Positions 10,552-19,153 of a stretch of DNA of 60,375 nucleotides are shown one piece after another. The position numbers and the translations under genes were made by a program. Under the pieces are notes generated by a model. That model searched no databases. It saw only the letters and a program-made list of their open reading frames with translations, and was not told the origin of the DNA. Source of the DNA: Phascolarctobacterium sp. (GTDB lineage: Bacteria; Bacillota; Negativicutes; Acidaminococcales; Acidaminococcaceae); the NCBI GenBank assembly GCA_017623055.1, contig JAGAPX010000046.1, positions 1-60,375 of the forward strand, given 5' to 3'. Each line of letters starts with the position of its first letter. The stretch's first letter is position 1.

Positions 10552-11046
10552 CTAAATCAACTCCTGCCATCTTCTTGTTGCTGCGGTATGCAGCCCGCAA
10601 ATTGCTACGGCTAAAGCATCGGCAACATCGTCCGGTTTAGGCTTTTGCCTAATGTTCAGCAAATGCTGTACCATAAAAGTTACCTGCTCCTTGGTGGCAC
10701 TGCCTGTGCCAACCACCGCCAGCTTAATTTGCATGGGGGTAAATTCTAAAATGGGAAGATTTTTATTTGCCGCAGCAAGTAGCACTACGCCCCTCGCCTG
10801 CCCTACAGGGATTGCGGTAGTAACGTTACGATTAAAGAACAGCTTTTCAATACTCATAATGTCAGGCTTATAAGTATCAATAAGCACGCTGATTTCTTCA
10901 TAAATCTTCTTCAAGCGCAGCTCCGGTGCCATATCCTTATCAGTAAACACCGCCCCAAAATGAATGGGTCGCAATTTATTCCCTGTTAAATCTACAATTC
11001 CGTAACCGCAGATGGCGGTACCGGGGTCGATGCCTAGTGCGATCAA
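10552..11046 (-). CDS. ruvC: Crossover junction endodeoxyribonuclease RuvC
   Basis: RuvC is the metal-dependent resolvase that cuts Holliday junctions symmetrically. The 164-residue protein shows all catalytic acidic residues in context: GIDPGTAICGYG (first Asp), SIEKLFFNRN (Glu) and KPDDVADALAVAICG (the C-terminal Asp pair). It is the first gene of the ruvC-ruvA-ruvB-queH set and is separated from yebC by a terminator, so it should have its own promoter in the short gap. Confidence 0.97.
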   Translation of the reverse strand: MIALGIDPGTAICGYGIVDLTGNKLRPIHFGAVFTDKDMAPELRLKKIYEEISVLIDTYKPDIMSIEKLFFNRNVTTAIPVGQARGVVLLAAANKNLPILEFTPMQIKLAVVGTGSATKEQVTFMVQHLLNIRQKPKPDDVADALAVAICGLHTAATRRWQELI

Positions 11047-11067
11047 ATCAATATCTCCCTTATAGTA

Positions 11068-11098
11068 AAGAAAGCAGGCAAGGAACTTGCCTGCTTAT
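11068..11098 (-). terminator. Intrinsic terminator after yebC
   Basis: On the minus strand AAGCAGGCAAG and TTGCCTGCTT pair around a four-base loop, with T-rich sequence after the hairpin. It separates yebC from the ruv operon. Confidence 0.85.
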
Positions 11099-11107
11099 AT
11101 AGTACTC

Positions 11108-11845
11108 TTACTCTTCGTCTTCCGGCAAGTCAGCGTTGGTATAAACGTCTTGCACATCGTCCAAATCATCAAGAGCGTCCAGCATTTTTTGCATTTTTAC
11201 AGCATCGTCACCAGCCAGCTCAGTCATGGTATCAGGAACCATGGTGATTTCGGACATTTCAACTTCGATATTGTTGTCAGCCAATGCTTTTTCTACCTCG
11301 TCAAAAGCAGCGGGGTCAGTAACAATTTCAAAGCTATCTTCTTCAACCTTGATGTCTTCAGCGCCAGCGTCAAGAGCAATCATCATCAGGTCGTCTTCTT
11401 CAACACCAGATTCTTTGCTTACAACAAAGATGCCTTTTTCTTGGAACATATAGCTTACGCAACCAGTTGCACCCATGTTGCCGCCGTATTTAGAGAATAC
11501 GTGACGAACGTCTGCAGCAGTACGATTACGGTTATCGGAAAGTGCGCTTACCATCAGAGCAACGCCACCAGGGCCGTAGCCTTCGTAAGTAATTTCTTCC
11601 CAGTTGCTACCGTCTTGTGCACCGGAACCTTTATCGATTGCGCGTTTAATATTATCTTTAGGAATGTTGTTAGCTTTTGCTTTGGACAAAGCCAATTTCA
11701 ATTTCATGTTACCGGTAGGGTCAGCGCCGCCCATGCGAACTGCAATGGTAATTTCTCTTGCGATTTTAGTTGCAATCTTACCAAAAGCTGCGTCTGCTTT
11801 ACCTTTTTTATGTTTAATATTGGCCCATTTAGAATGTCCTGACAT
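11108..11845 (-). CDS. yebC: YebC/PmpR-family DNA-binding regulatory protein (TACO1-like)
   Basis: This is a universally conserved protein described as a transcriptional regulator and, in recent work on the family, as a translation factor that helps ribosomes at difficult motifs. The 245-residue protein begins MSGHSKWANIKHKKGKADA, the family hallmark, and contains KANNIPKDNIKRAIDKG and YEGYGPGGVALMV. Length is normal. It has its own promoter and terminator, so it is monocistronic, directly upstream of the ruv genes as in most bacteria. Confidence 0.96.
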   Translation of the reverse strand: MSGHSKWANIKHKKGKADAAFGKIATKIAREITIAVRMGGADPTGNMKLKLALSKAKANNIPKDNIKRAIDKGSGAQDGSNWEEITYEGYGPGGVALMVSALSDNRNRTAADVRHVFSKYGGNMGATGCVSYMFQEKGIFVVSKESGVEEDDLMMIALDAGAEDIKVEEDSFEIVTDPAAFDEVEKALADNNIEVEMSEITMVPDTMTELAGDDAVKMQKMLDALDDLDDVQDVYTNADLPEDEE

Positions 11846-11900
11846 ACTTGAATTCCTCCAAACTTGTATCTATCTTAGTATTTGAAATATTTACCGTAAT

Positions 11901-11929
11901 ATTATACTACGATGACTGCCTTTTTACAA
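11901..11929 (-). promoter_or_regulatory. Sigma-70 promoter of yebC
   Basis: On the minus strand TTGTAA, a 17-bp spacer and a consensus TATAAT lie about 55 bp upstream of the yebC start. Confidence 0.7.
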
Positions 11930-11930
11930 G

Positions 11931-11962
11931 AAAAAGGAGCAGATTTTTGTCTGCTCCTTTAG
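11931..11962 (-). terminator. Intrinsic terminator of the first AGCS symporter gene
   Basis: AAAGGAGCAGA and TCTGCTCCTTT arms enclose a short AT loop, followed on the minus strand by TTTTTC. It lies 25 bp after the symporter stop codon. Confidence 0.85.
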
Positions 11963-11986
11963 GTTAAAAATTCCAATTTTATGTTA

Positions 11987-13330
11987 TTACTTTTTATTTT
12001 CTTCCAAGTGTTTCAAGTAAGCTTTGGTTTCAGATACAACTACACCCGTCAAAGCAAGAAGTGCAATCAAGTTAGGAATTGCCATCAAGCCGTTAACGAT
12101 ATCTGCCAGAATCCAGATAGCTTCCAATTTCAGGAAGGGACCGCATGCTACCAAACCAACGAAGATAATGCGGTACGGAAGAATTGCTTTAACGCCCATC
12201 AGATACTCAACGCAACGTTCGCCATAGTAGTTCCAGCCCAAAATAGTGGTGAATGCAAAGAGCACCAAGCCAACCATCAAAATAATAGAGCCAAATTCCG
12301 GATAAACAGAGCTAAATGCTTGGTCAGTCATTGCTGCGCCGTTCAGTTCGCCTTGCCATACACCAGTTACTACCAAAGACAAACCAGTCAAGGTGCAGAT
12401 GATGATGGTATCAATAAAAGTACCGGTCATAGAAACGAGACCTTGTTCAGCAGACCATTTAGTTTTTGCAGCAGCTGCTACGATAGGAGCAGAACCTAAA
12501 CCAGATTCATTGGAGAATACGCCACGAGCTACACCACTACGCATTGCCAGCATCATGCCTGCGCCAGCAAAGCCACCTACAGCAGCAGTACCATTGAATG
12601 CGCTGTCAATTACAGTTGCGATTGCAGTAGGAACTTGGTCAGCGTTAGCAACTAAGATGCCAACGGTGGAAATCAAATAGATAACTGCCATACCGGGAAC
12701 AATTTTTTCTGCAACGCTAGCAATGGATTTCAAACCACCAATGGTTACAACTGCAACTACTATGGTGAGTGCGATACCAGTATAAACAACCGGAATACCA
12801 GCGGAGATTTGAGTGATTTCTACGATGGAGTTAACTTGTGCGAAGGTACCAATGCCAAAGAACGCACACATTACACCGAAAGCTGCAAACATAACTGCCA
12901 AAGGTTTGTATTTCTCACCCATACCTTTTTCGATGTAGTACATGGGACCACCGGAGATATTGCCGTTGTCATCCACAGTACGATATTTAACTGCCAACAA
13001 ACATTCTGCGTATTTAGTTGCCATACCAAAGAATGCCGCAACCCACATCCAGAACAATGCACCAGGACCACCCATCTTAACAGCAGTCGCTACACCAACG
13101 ATGTTACCGGTACCAACGGTAGCTGCCAAAGCAGTACACAAAGCTTTAAAGCTACTTACATCGCCTTCGCCCTCACTTTTCGCACCAAAGATAAGCTTCA
13201 AAGCAGGAATAAGCTTAAAAACTTGAATAAGGTTCAAGCGGATGGTAAGCCAGATACCGGTACCAACTAAAAGGATAAGCAGCGGAGGACCCCAGACAAA
13301 GGAGTCAATTTGGTTGAGCAGGTCTAACAT
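11987..13330 (-). CDS. Sodium:alanine/glycine symporter (AGCS family), copy 1
   Basis: This inner-membrane transporter of the alanine or glycine:cation symporter family takes up small amino acids with Na+. The 447-residue protein has about ten hydrophobic segments and family motifs: FKALCTALAATVGTGNIVG, GGPGALFWMWVAAFFGMATKYAE, GLGSAPIVAAAAKTKWSAEQG and TTILGWNYYGERC. The upstream tandem glycine riboswitch strongly suggests glycine as the natural substrate (inference from context). It is the first of three tandem paralogs; copy 2 is very close along its whole length, copy 3 less so. Confidence 0.94.
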   Translation of the reverse strand: MLDLLNQIDSFVWGPPLLILLVGTGIWLTIRLNLIQVFKLIPALKLIFGAKSEGEGDVSSFKALCTALAATVGTGNIVGVATAVKMGGPGALFWMWVAAFFGMATKYAECLLAVKYRTVDDNGNISGGPMYYIEKGMGEKYKPLAVMFAAFGVMCAFFGIGTFAQVNSIVEITQISAGIPVVYTGIALTIVVAVVTIGGLKSIASVAEKIVPGMAVIYLISTVGILVANADQVPTAIATVIDSAFNGTAAVGGFAGAGMMLAMRSGVARGVFSNESGLGSAPIVAAAAKTKWSAEQGLVSMTGTFIDTIIICTLTGLSLVVTGVWQGELNGAAMTDQAFSSVYPEFGSIILMVGLVLFAFTTILGWNYYGERCVEYLMGVKAILPYRIIFVGLVACGPFLKLEAIWILADIVNGLMAIPNLIALLALTGVVVSETKAYLKHLEENKK

Positions 13331-13383
13331 TTTTCATTACCTCTTTCTTTTTTATAAATACTCTCTCATGTTTTAGGTAAGTA

Positions 13384-13421
13384 AATAGAAAAGCCAGAGC
13401 ATATAAAAATATACTCTGGCT
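13384..13421 (-). terminator. Terminator in the glycine riboswitch expression platform, copy 1
   Basis: On the minus strand GCCAGAGTATA and TATGCTCTGGC pair around an AT loop and are followed by TTTTCTATTT. It lies between the aptamers and the symporter start, so it can act as the switchable terminator of the leader. Confidence 0.75.
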
Positions 13422-13502
13422 GAAAAAACAAACTTGTATAATCATCCTCGCAGGCATACCAAATAAATATACCCGTTTCGGAATGTATCATCATATTGTT
13501 TT

Positions 13503-13663
13503 TGCTCTGTCCTTTGGCCTGAGAGATAAGGATACTTGATCCGTGCACCTTCGGCGCCCATTTAAGGGACTCTCCAGAGTTGTGTCCATATACGGTTCCG
13601 TTTCCTGAGAAACACCTGAGAGTTTTGCTCCTTCGGTAGACCGTAAGGTCTTCTCCCATATAC
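13503..13663 (-). promoter_or_regulatory. Glycine riboswitch (tandem gcvT-type), copy 1
   Basis: Read on the minus strand, aptamer 1 starts GGGAGAAGACC with a CCGAAGGAGC element and is followed by aptamer 2 with ACTCTGGAGAGTCCC, GGGCGCCGAAGGTGCACGG and ATCTCTCAGGCCAAAGGAC. These are the conserved cores of the tandem glycine riboswitch. It controls AGCS copy 1. The sequence is almost the same as the leader at 15.3-15.5 kb, so leader and gene were probably duplicated together. Confidence 0.94.
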
Positions 13664-13694
13664 TTCATCCACTCAATATTTACTTACGAGGAAT

Positions 13695-13722
13695 ATTGTA
13701 GCACAATATCTAGAAAATGCAA
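13695..13722 (-). promoter_or_regulatory. Sigma-70 promoter of glycine riboswitch copy 1
   Basis: On the minus strand TTGCAT, a 16-bp spacer and TACAAT stand just upstream of the first aptamer. Confidence 0.65.
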
Positions 13723-13807
13723 GAGCTTTTATCACAAGATTTTCTAAAATATGACATAGCAACAGGCACCTTACTTATAACTATAAAAAAAAGATTATCC
13801 ACATACA

Positions 13808-13840
13808 AAAAACTGCACCCCTTGCGGAGTGCAGTCTAAG
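13808..13840 (-). terminator. Intrinsic terminator of the second AGCS symporter gene
   Basis: On the minus strand ACTGCACTCC and GGGGTGCAGT pair around a short loop, followed by TTTTTTG, 15-20 bp after the stop codon of AGCS copy 2. Confidence 0.85.
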
Positions 13841-13854
13841 TTTTTAACTAATTA

Positions 13855-15195
13855 TTATTTATCTTCTTCCAAATGTTTCAGATAAGCTTTGGTTTCAGAT
13901 ACAACTACGCCACTCAGGAGAACAAGAGCAACCAAGTTGGGGAATGCCATCAAGCCGTTGCAGATATCGGACAGAACCCAAATTTCTTCCAATTTCAGGT
14001 AAGGGCCGCATGCTACCAGCACGATGAAGATTACGCGATACGGGAGAATACCTTTTACGCCTACCAAATATTCTACACAGCGTTCGCCATAGTAGTTCCA
14101 GCCAAGAATAGTGGTGAATGCAAAGAGGGACAAGCCAATCATGAGCAGGATAGGACCAACGTTGGAATAAGTGCTGGAGAATGCTTGGGAAGTCATTGCT
14201 GCACCGTTAACGTCACCGCACCATACGCCAGTTACGATTAAGGAAAGACCAGTAAGAGTACAAATGATGATGGTATCGATGAAGGTACCGGTCATGGAAA
14301 CGAGACCTTGTTCAGCGGACCATTTGGTTTTTGCTGCTGCCGCTACGATAGGAGCAGAACCTAAACCGGATTCATTGGAGAAAATACCGCGTGCGATACC
14401 ACTACGCATAGCCAGCATTACGGAAGAACCTAAGAAACCGCCTGCTGCTGCAGTAGGATTGAACGCGCCATTAATAACCATGGAGATTGCGTTGGGAAGT
14501 TGGTCGATATGAGTAGCGATAATACCAAGAGTGCAAACGAAGTAGATACCAGCCATGGTAGGAACTACCATTTCGGAAACGTTAGCGATGGATTTAATAC
14601 CGCCAATGGTAATAACTGCTACCAAAATGGTAAGCGCGATACCGGTGTAGCCAGTGGGGATACCAGCTGCGATTTGAGTAATTTCTACGATAGAGTTAAT
14701 TTGTGCGAAGGTACCAACGCCTAAGCAAGCACTGCCGATACCGAAGATTGCAAACAAAACTGCCAAGAATTTAAAGTTTTGACCTAAGCCCATTTCGATG
14801 TAGTGCATCGGGCCACCGGCGATATTGCCGTTTTTGTCAACTTTACGGAATTTAACTGCCAGTAAGCATTCTGAGTATTTGGTAGCCATACCGAAGAAAG
14901 CTGCCAGCCACATCCAGAACAATGCACCAGGACCACCTGCTTTAAGAGCAGTAGCAACACCTACGATGTTACCGGTACCAACGGTAGCTGCAAGAGCAGT
15001 ACAAAGAGCTTTAAAGCTGTTAACGTCGCCTTCGCCGTCACTTTCAGCAGAGAAGATAAGTTTCAGAGCCATGGGAAGTTTCATAACTTGGATTAAGCCC
15101 AATCTTACGGTGAGCAAAATACCGGTGCCAAGTACCAAGATAATCAGTGGCAAGCCCCATACATAACCATTAATTGTGTTTAAAGTGTCTAACAT
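13855..15195 (-). CDS. Sodium:alanine/glycine symporter (AGCS family), copy 2
   Basis: This is the second tandem AGCS symporter, 446 residues, near-identical in layout to copy 1, with the same FKALCTALAATVGTGNIVG, GLGSAPIVAAAAKTKWSAEQG and TTILGWNYYGERC motifs and a matching C-terminal VVVSETKAYLKHLEE. It also lies behind a tandem glycine riboswitch and its own terminator, so it forms an independent glycine-responsive unit. Glycine uptake is inferred from the riboswitch. Different kinetic properties of the two copies are possible but cannot be seen from sequence. Confidence 0.94.
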   Translation of the reverse strand: MLDTLNTINGYVWGLPLIILVLGTGILLTVRLGLIQVMKLPMALKLIFSAESDGEGDVNSFKALCTALAATVGTGNIVGVATALKAGGPGALFWMWLAAFFGMATKYSECLLAVKFRKVDKNGNIAGGPMHYIEMGLGQNFKFLAVLFAIFGIGSACLGVGTFAQINSIVEITQIAAGIPTGYTGIALTILVAVITIGGIKSIANVSEMVVPTMAGIYFVCTLGIIATHIDQLPNAISMVINGAFNPTAAAGGFLGSSVMLAMRSGIARGIFSNESGLGSAPIVAAAAKTKWSAEQGLVSMTGTFIDTIIICTLTGLSLIVTGVWCGDVNGAAMTSQAFSSTYSNVGPILLMIGLSLFAFTTILGWNYYGERCVEYLVGVKGILPYRVIFIVLVACGPYLKLEEIWVLSDICNGLMAFPNLVALVLLSGVVVSETKAYLKHLEEDK

Positions 15196-15241
15196 TTTTT
15201 CCTCTCCCTTATAAATAAATTTCTCTCATGTTAGATAAGTA

Positions 15242-15273
15242 AATAAAAATGCCAGAGCATATACATACTCTGG
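15242..15273 (-). terminator. Terminator in the glycine riboswitch expression platform, copy 2
   Basis: On the minus strand CCAGAGTATG and CATGCTCTGG-like arms form a hairpin followed by CATTTTTATTT, between the aptamers and the start of AGCS copy 2. Confidence 0.75.
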
Positions 15274-15311
15274 TTTGATTGCAAAACGCCAATAAAATAC
15301 CAACGCTTGCG

Positions 15312-15472
15312 TTCTCTGTCCTTTGGCCTGAGAGATAAGGATGCGTAATCCGTGCACCTTCGGCGCCCATTTAAGGGACTCTCCAGAGTTGTGTCTGCGA
15401 GCGGTTCCGCTTTGTTAAAAGCACCTGTGAGTTTTGCTCCTTCGGTAGACCGTAAGGTCTTCTCCCACACGC
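15312..15472 (-). promoter_or_regulatory. Glycine riboswitch (tandem gcvT-type), copy 2
   Basis: The same two aptamer cores as in copy 1 are present on the minus strand: GGGAGAAGACC / CCGAAGGAGC / GGAACCGC for aptamer 1 and CTCTGGAGAGTCCC / GGGCGCCGAAGGTGCACGG / CTCTCAGGCCAAAGGAC for aptamer 2. The linker and peripheral loops differ in a few places from copy 1. It controls AGCS copy 2. Confidence 0.94.
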
Positions 15473-15503
15473 TTCATCCACTCATTATTTACTTATGTGT
15501 TTT

Positions 15504-15531
15504 ATTATAGCACTTTTTGTAAAATACGCAA
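15504..15531 (-). promoter_or_regulatory. Sigma-70 promoter of glycine riboswitch copy 2
   Basis: On the minus strand TTGCGT, a 16-bp spacer and a consensus TATAAT lie just upstream of the first aptamer. Confidence 0.7.
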
Positions 15532-15597
15532 GTGTTTCTTCACATTTTTGTTATGTATACAATACACTACTTACACAAATTAGAAAATAGAAAAAAC

Positions 15598-15634
15598 AAA
15601 GAGGACTCCCGATTTTTTCTCGGAAGTCCTGTAA
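15598..15634 (-). terminator. Intrinsic terminator of the third AGCS symporter gene
   Basis: AGGACTCCCGA and TCGGAAGTCCT arms with a T-rich loop form a strong hairpin 17 bp after the stop codon. An almost identical hairpin lies on the other side of this gene at 17.2 kb. Confidence 0.75.
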
Positions 15635-15650
15635 AATTTGAAACAATTTT

Positions 15651-17033
15651 TTATTTGCCTTCAGCTTTAAGCTCTTTAAAATGAGCTTTTCTTTTGCGAA
15701 CCTCGCCCCAATATTCAAAGTAACGCTTGGTTTCTGCAACTACTACCCCACTCAAACCGATAAGCGCGATTAAGTTGGGAAGCGCCATCAAACCGTTAAC
15801 AATATCTGCAATAACCCAAATGGTTTCTAATTTCAGGAAAGCACCACAGCCTACAAGGGCAATGTAAACGTAACGGTAAGGCATAATACCTTTAACGCCT
15901 ACAAGATACTCCATGCAACGCTCGCCATAATAGCTCCAGCCAATAATGGTAGTGAACGCAAAAAGTACCAAGCCACTGGTCAACAAATATTTTGCTGCAA
16001 AGGGGAACGCTGCGGAAAAGGCTGCTTCAGTAAGTGCAGCACCGTTTACGTCGCCACACCATACGCCAGTTACAATCAAGGAAAGACCAGTCAAAGTACA
16101 AATGATGATGGTATCAATGAAGGTACCAGTCATAGAAACAAGACCTTGCTCAGCAGGCCACTTGGTTTTCGCAGCAGCTGCTACGATGGGCGCACTACCC
16201 AAGCCTGCTTCGTTGGAGTAAATACCACGAGCAATACCACTGCGCATTGCCAGCATCATTGTCGCACCAAGGAAACCGCCAGTTGCCGCAGTACCGGTAA
16301 AGGCACTATCCAAAACAAGCTTAATTGCAGGAATAACTTGGTCAGAGAACACACAAAGGATAGAAACAGTGGTAATGATATACAGCACTGCCATAAAAGG
16401 TACAATCTTACTTGCTACATTGGCAATGGATTGCAAGCCACCAATAATGATGAAAGCAACAAGTACGGTAAGCACGCCTGCAGTATAAAGCACAGGCAAA
16501 TCAAAGGACACATTCAAAATAGAAGTAATTGCATTGACTTGGGTAAAGGTACCGGAGCCTAAAGCAGCAGTCATTACGCCAAAGATTGCAAACATTACTG
16601 CCAAAGGTTTAAACTTTTTACCTAAACCGTTTTCGATATAGTACATGGGACCGCCGGAAGCGTTACCATTTTCGTCAATAATACGATATTTAACAGCAAG
16701 CACGCCTTCTGCATACTTGGTTGCCATTCCGAAGAAAGCAGCAAGCCACATCCAGAAGAGTGCACCCGGACCACCTGCTTTTACCGCAGTTGCTACACCT
16801 ACAATATTACCAGTACCTACGGTTGCCGCAAGGGCAGTACACAAAGCTTGGAAACTGTTGATGTCACCGCTACCTGTGTTTCTGGCGGCAAAAATGAGCT
16901 TTAGTGCCATGGGAAGCTTGAACACTTGCAACAAGTTCAAGCGAATGGTAAGGAGAATACCTGTACCAATCAAAAGAATCATTAAGGGCGGACCCCACAC
17001 AAAGCCATTTACTGTCGTCAAAAATTCTAACAT
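15651..17033 (-). CDS. Sodium:alanine/glycine symporter (AGCS family), copy 3
   Basis: This is the third tandem AGCS symporter, 460 residues, with the family motifs FQALCTALAATVGTGNIVG, GLGSAPIVAAAAKTKWPAEQG and TTIIGWSYYGERC. It is clearly more diverged from copies 1 and 2 than they are from each other and has a longer, basic C-terminus (EVRKRKAHFKELKAEGK). Its leader has a good promoter but no glycine riboswitch, so it is probably regulated differently and may prefer another substrate such as alanine (inference). Confidence 0.93.
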   Translation of the reverse strand: MLEFLTTVNGFVWGPPLMILLIGTGILLTIRLNLLQVFKLPMALKLIFAARNTGSGDINSFQALCTALAATVGTGNIVGVATAVKAGGPGALFWMWLAAFFGMATKYAEGVLAVKYRIIDENGNASGGPMYYIENGLGKKFKPLAVMFAIFGVMTAALGSGTFTQVNAITSILNVSFDLPVLYTAGVLTVLVAFIIIGGLQSIANVASKIVPFMAVLYIITTVSILCVFSDQVIPAIKLVLDSAFTGTAATGGFLGATMMLAMRSGIARGIYSNEAGLGSAPIVAAAAKTKWPAEQGLVSMTGTFIDTIIICTLTGLSLIVTGVWCGDVNGAALTEAAFSAAFPFAAKYLLTSGLVLFAFTTIIGWSYYGERCMEYLVGVKGIMPYRYVYIALVGCGAFLKLETIWVIADIVNGLMALPNLIALIGLSGVVVAETKRYFEYWGEVRKRKAHFKELKAEGK

Positions 17034-17076
17034 TACAACACCTCACATAATTTTTAGAAAACAAAATATGTTTAGT

Positions 17077-17105
17077 ATTTTAACAGATAACCGTATAGCG
17101 TACAA
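17077..17105 (-). promoter_or_regulatory. Sigma-70 promoter of AGCS copy 3
   Basis: On the minus strand TTGTAC, a 17-bp spacer and TAAAAT lie about 45 bp upstream of the start codon. No aptamer-like sequence is seen between promoter and gene. Confidence 0.6.
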
Positions 17106-17191
17106 TATTAAATTCAATTGTATACACGTATATTTAATGACACAAAAGGTTTCAATAAAAAATAAAGCTTATTTTCAAGAGAAGAACAAAA

Positions 17192-17224
17192 TAAAAAGGA
17201 CTCCCGATTACTCGGAAGTCCGTG
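17192..17224 (-). terminator. Intrinsic terminator after the tRNA pair
   Basis: On the minus strand GGACTTCCGA and TCGGGAGTCC pair and are followed by TTTTTATTTT, 10 bp beyond tRNA-Ala. It is nearly the same hairpin as that at 15.6 kb. Confidence 0.85.
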
Positions 17225-17234
17225 TTGTAAAATT

Positions 17235-17310
17235 TGGTGGAGACGAGCGGAATCGAACCGCTGACCCCCTGCTTGCAAGGCAGGTGCTCTCCCAGCTGAG
17301 CTACGCCCCC
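17235..17310 (-). tRNA. tRNA-Ala (anticodon TGC)
   Basis: On the minus strand the gene begins GGGGGCGTAGCTCAGC and ends with encoded CCA. The anticodon stem-loop is CCTGC-CTTGCAA-GCAGG with anticodon TGC, and the T arm has GGTTCGATTCC. Length is 76 nt and all arms fold. Confidence 0.97.
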
Positions 17311-17375
17311 AGATTTTTTGAAAGCCATTTGCTGACCCCAGCAAAATTACGCACCCAAATGGTATTTTACTGTGT

Positions 17376-17450
17376 TGGTGGGCCCAGTAGGGTTCGAACC
17401 TACGACCAGCCGGTTATGAGCCGGCGGCTCTACCACTGAGCTATAGGCCC
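17376..17450 (-). tRNA. tRNA with CAT anticodon (probably Ile2, possibly Met)
   Basis: On the minus strand the gene begins GGGCCTATAGCTCAGTGG and ends with encoded CCA, 75 nt. The anticodon loop is CTCATAA. The short D loop and the GGTCG variable region resemble the lysidine-modified tRNA-Ile2 more than an elongator Met tRNA. It lacks the initiator hallmark GGG/CCC stem. The final assignment needs a TilS-identity model. Confidence 0.9.
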
Positions 17451-17505
17451 AAATCACTTCACCAACAGATTTGATTTTACAATATAATTATTTGCTTGTC
17501 AATAC

Positions 17506-19128
17506 TTATTCTAAAAAGTCTTTCAAACGTTTGCTACGGCTAGGATGACGCAATTTGCGCAAAGCCTTCGCTTCAATTTGACGGATACGTTCGCGGGTAA
17601 CGCCAAAATGCTGCCCTACTTCTTCCAAAGTGCGGGAACGTCCATCTTCCAAACCAAAGCGCAGTTCCAAAACTTTCTTTTCGCGCAAAGTCAAGGTTTC
17701 CAGAACCTCATCTAATTGTTCACGCAGCAAAGTAAAGGAAGCAGCGTCTGCCGGAGCAGGTGCATCGTGGTCTTCGATGAAGTCGCCAAGATGGGAATCT
17801 TCTTCCTCGCCGATAGGAGTTTCCAAAGAAACAGGCTCTTGAGCAATCTTCATGATTTCACGTACACGCTCAACGGTGGTATCCATTTCACGTGCGATTT
17901 CTTCCGGTTGAGGTTCACGACCAAGCTCTTGAAGAAGCTGACGAGAAACTCTGATAAGCTTGTTAATAGTTTCAACCATATGTACCGGAATACGGATGGT
18001 ACGCGCTTGGTCTGCAATAGCGCGGGTAATCGCTTGGCGAATCCACCAAGTAGCATAGGTACTAAACTTAAAGCCTTTATTATAGTCAAACTTTTCAACA
18101 GCTTTAATCAAACCAAGGTTGCCTTCTTGAATCAAATCCAGGAACAGCATGCCACGACCAACATAGCGCTTAGCAATGGAAACTACCAAACGCAGGTTAG
18201 CTTCAGAAAGGCATTTCTTAGCGTCGTCGCCTTGAGCTTGCACTGCTGCCAAAAGTTTTTGGAAGTCCTCGAATAAATCCATGTATTTTTCCGCAACAGC
18301 ATAATCCTGTTCGCGACCATCTGCCAAACGAGCTTTAACTTCTTCAAGCAAAGCGTTCAGCGGATAAAGGGAATGAACTTCCTTATCACTGGTAGGACGT
18401 TCAATCATAAGCTTGTCGCAATCGTGGATATAGCAGCGTTGATCATACATCAAGCGTTGCAAATGCAGGCGTTCGTCTCTGGTAAATTCAAAAATCAAGT
18501 CCAGATATTCTTCAACGGAATAAGGATTGCCTTCTTCGTTTCTAGTGCGGATTTTTTTCAAAACCTTGGGCACAGAACGAGAATCAGTCATTTGCCATTC
18601 TTCTTGCAGATAAGCAGCAATCTTTTCGAGCAATACGTCGGTGCCATCAGTGCCGCTGAAGATGGGTGCTTCAAGAGAAACCATCTTGCCACGCAGCAGG
18701 CGGTCAGCTTGTTTGCCCTTATCCATACGTTTTGCCAGCTTGATTTCGTCCTCGCCAATAAGCAGGGGTACGCGACCAATTTCTTTCAGATACATACGTA
18801 CCGGGTCATCAATGCTAATGCCTTCAGGTACGGAAAGATTTGCCAGCTCCGCTTCGTTGATTTCTTCGATTTCGTCATTATCGTCAACCACGTCATCAAC
18901 TACGGGCAAAACATCGTCAACGTCTTCGATGACAGTATCATCAACAAGTTCAATGCCTTTAGAGGAAAGAACTTCATATACGCCTTCCACGCACTCAGGA
19001 CTAATATCGGACATGGACTGCATTGCTGTCATAATATCTTGATAAGTGAGAACACCATTATTGGCTTTTGCTTTTTGTAAAAGCTCATCAATTTGTTCTT
19101 GTGTGAATTTGCCTACATTATTTTCCAT
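17506..19128 (-). CDS. rpoD: RNA polymerase primary sigma factor (RpoD/SigA)
   Basis: This is the housekeeping sigma-70 factor. I chose the ATG at 19128 ([12 protein letters not shown]) because AAGGAGGGG stands directly upstream; an upstream in-frame start would overlap dnaG. The 540-residue protein has region 1.1 near the N-terminus, region 1.2 ([16 protein letters not shown]), a non-conserved insert, region 2 ([32 protein letters not shown]), region 3, and region 4.2 ([28 protein letters not shown]). It follows dnaG by 25 bp, the classical macromolecular-synthesis operon. Two tRNA genes lie directly downstream with no terminator in between. Confidence 0.97.
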   Translation of the reverse strand: MENNVGKFTQEQIDELLQKAKANNGVLTYQDIMTAMQSMSDISPECVEGVYEVLSSKGIELVDDTVIEDVDDVLPVVDDVVDDNDEIEEINEAELANLSVPEGISIDDPVRMYLKEIGRVPLLIGEDEIKLAKRMDKGKQADRLLRGKMVSLEAPIFSGTDGTDVLLEKIAAYLQEEWQMTDSRSVPKVLKKIRTRNEEGNPYSVEEYLDLIFEFTRDERLHLQRLMYDQRCYIHDCDKLMIERPTSDKEVHSLYPLNALLEEVKARLADGREQDYAVAEKYMDLFEDFQKLLAAVQAQGDDAKKCLSEANLRLVVSIAKRYVGRGMLFLDLIQEGNLGLIKAVEKFDYNKGFKFSTYATWWIRQAITRAIADQARTIRIPVHMVETINKLIRVSRQLLQELGREPQPEEIAREMDTTVERVREIMKIAQEPVSLETPIGEEEDSHLGDFIEDHDAPAPADAASFTLLREQLDEVLETLTLREKKVLELRFGLEDGRSRTLEEVGQHFGVTRERIRQIEAKALRKLRHPSRSKRLKDFLE

Positions 19129-19153
19129 GGTGTCCCCTCCTTCCATCTTGTTT

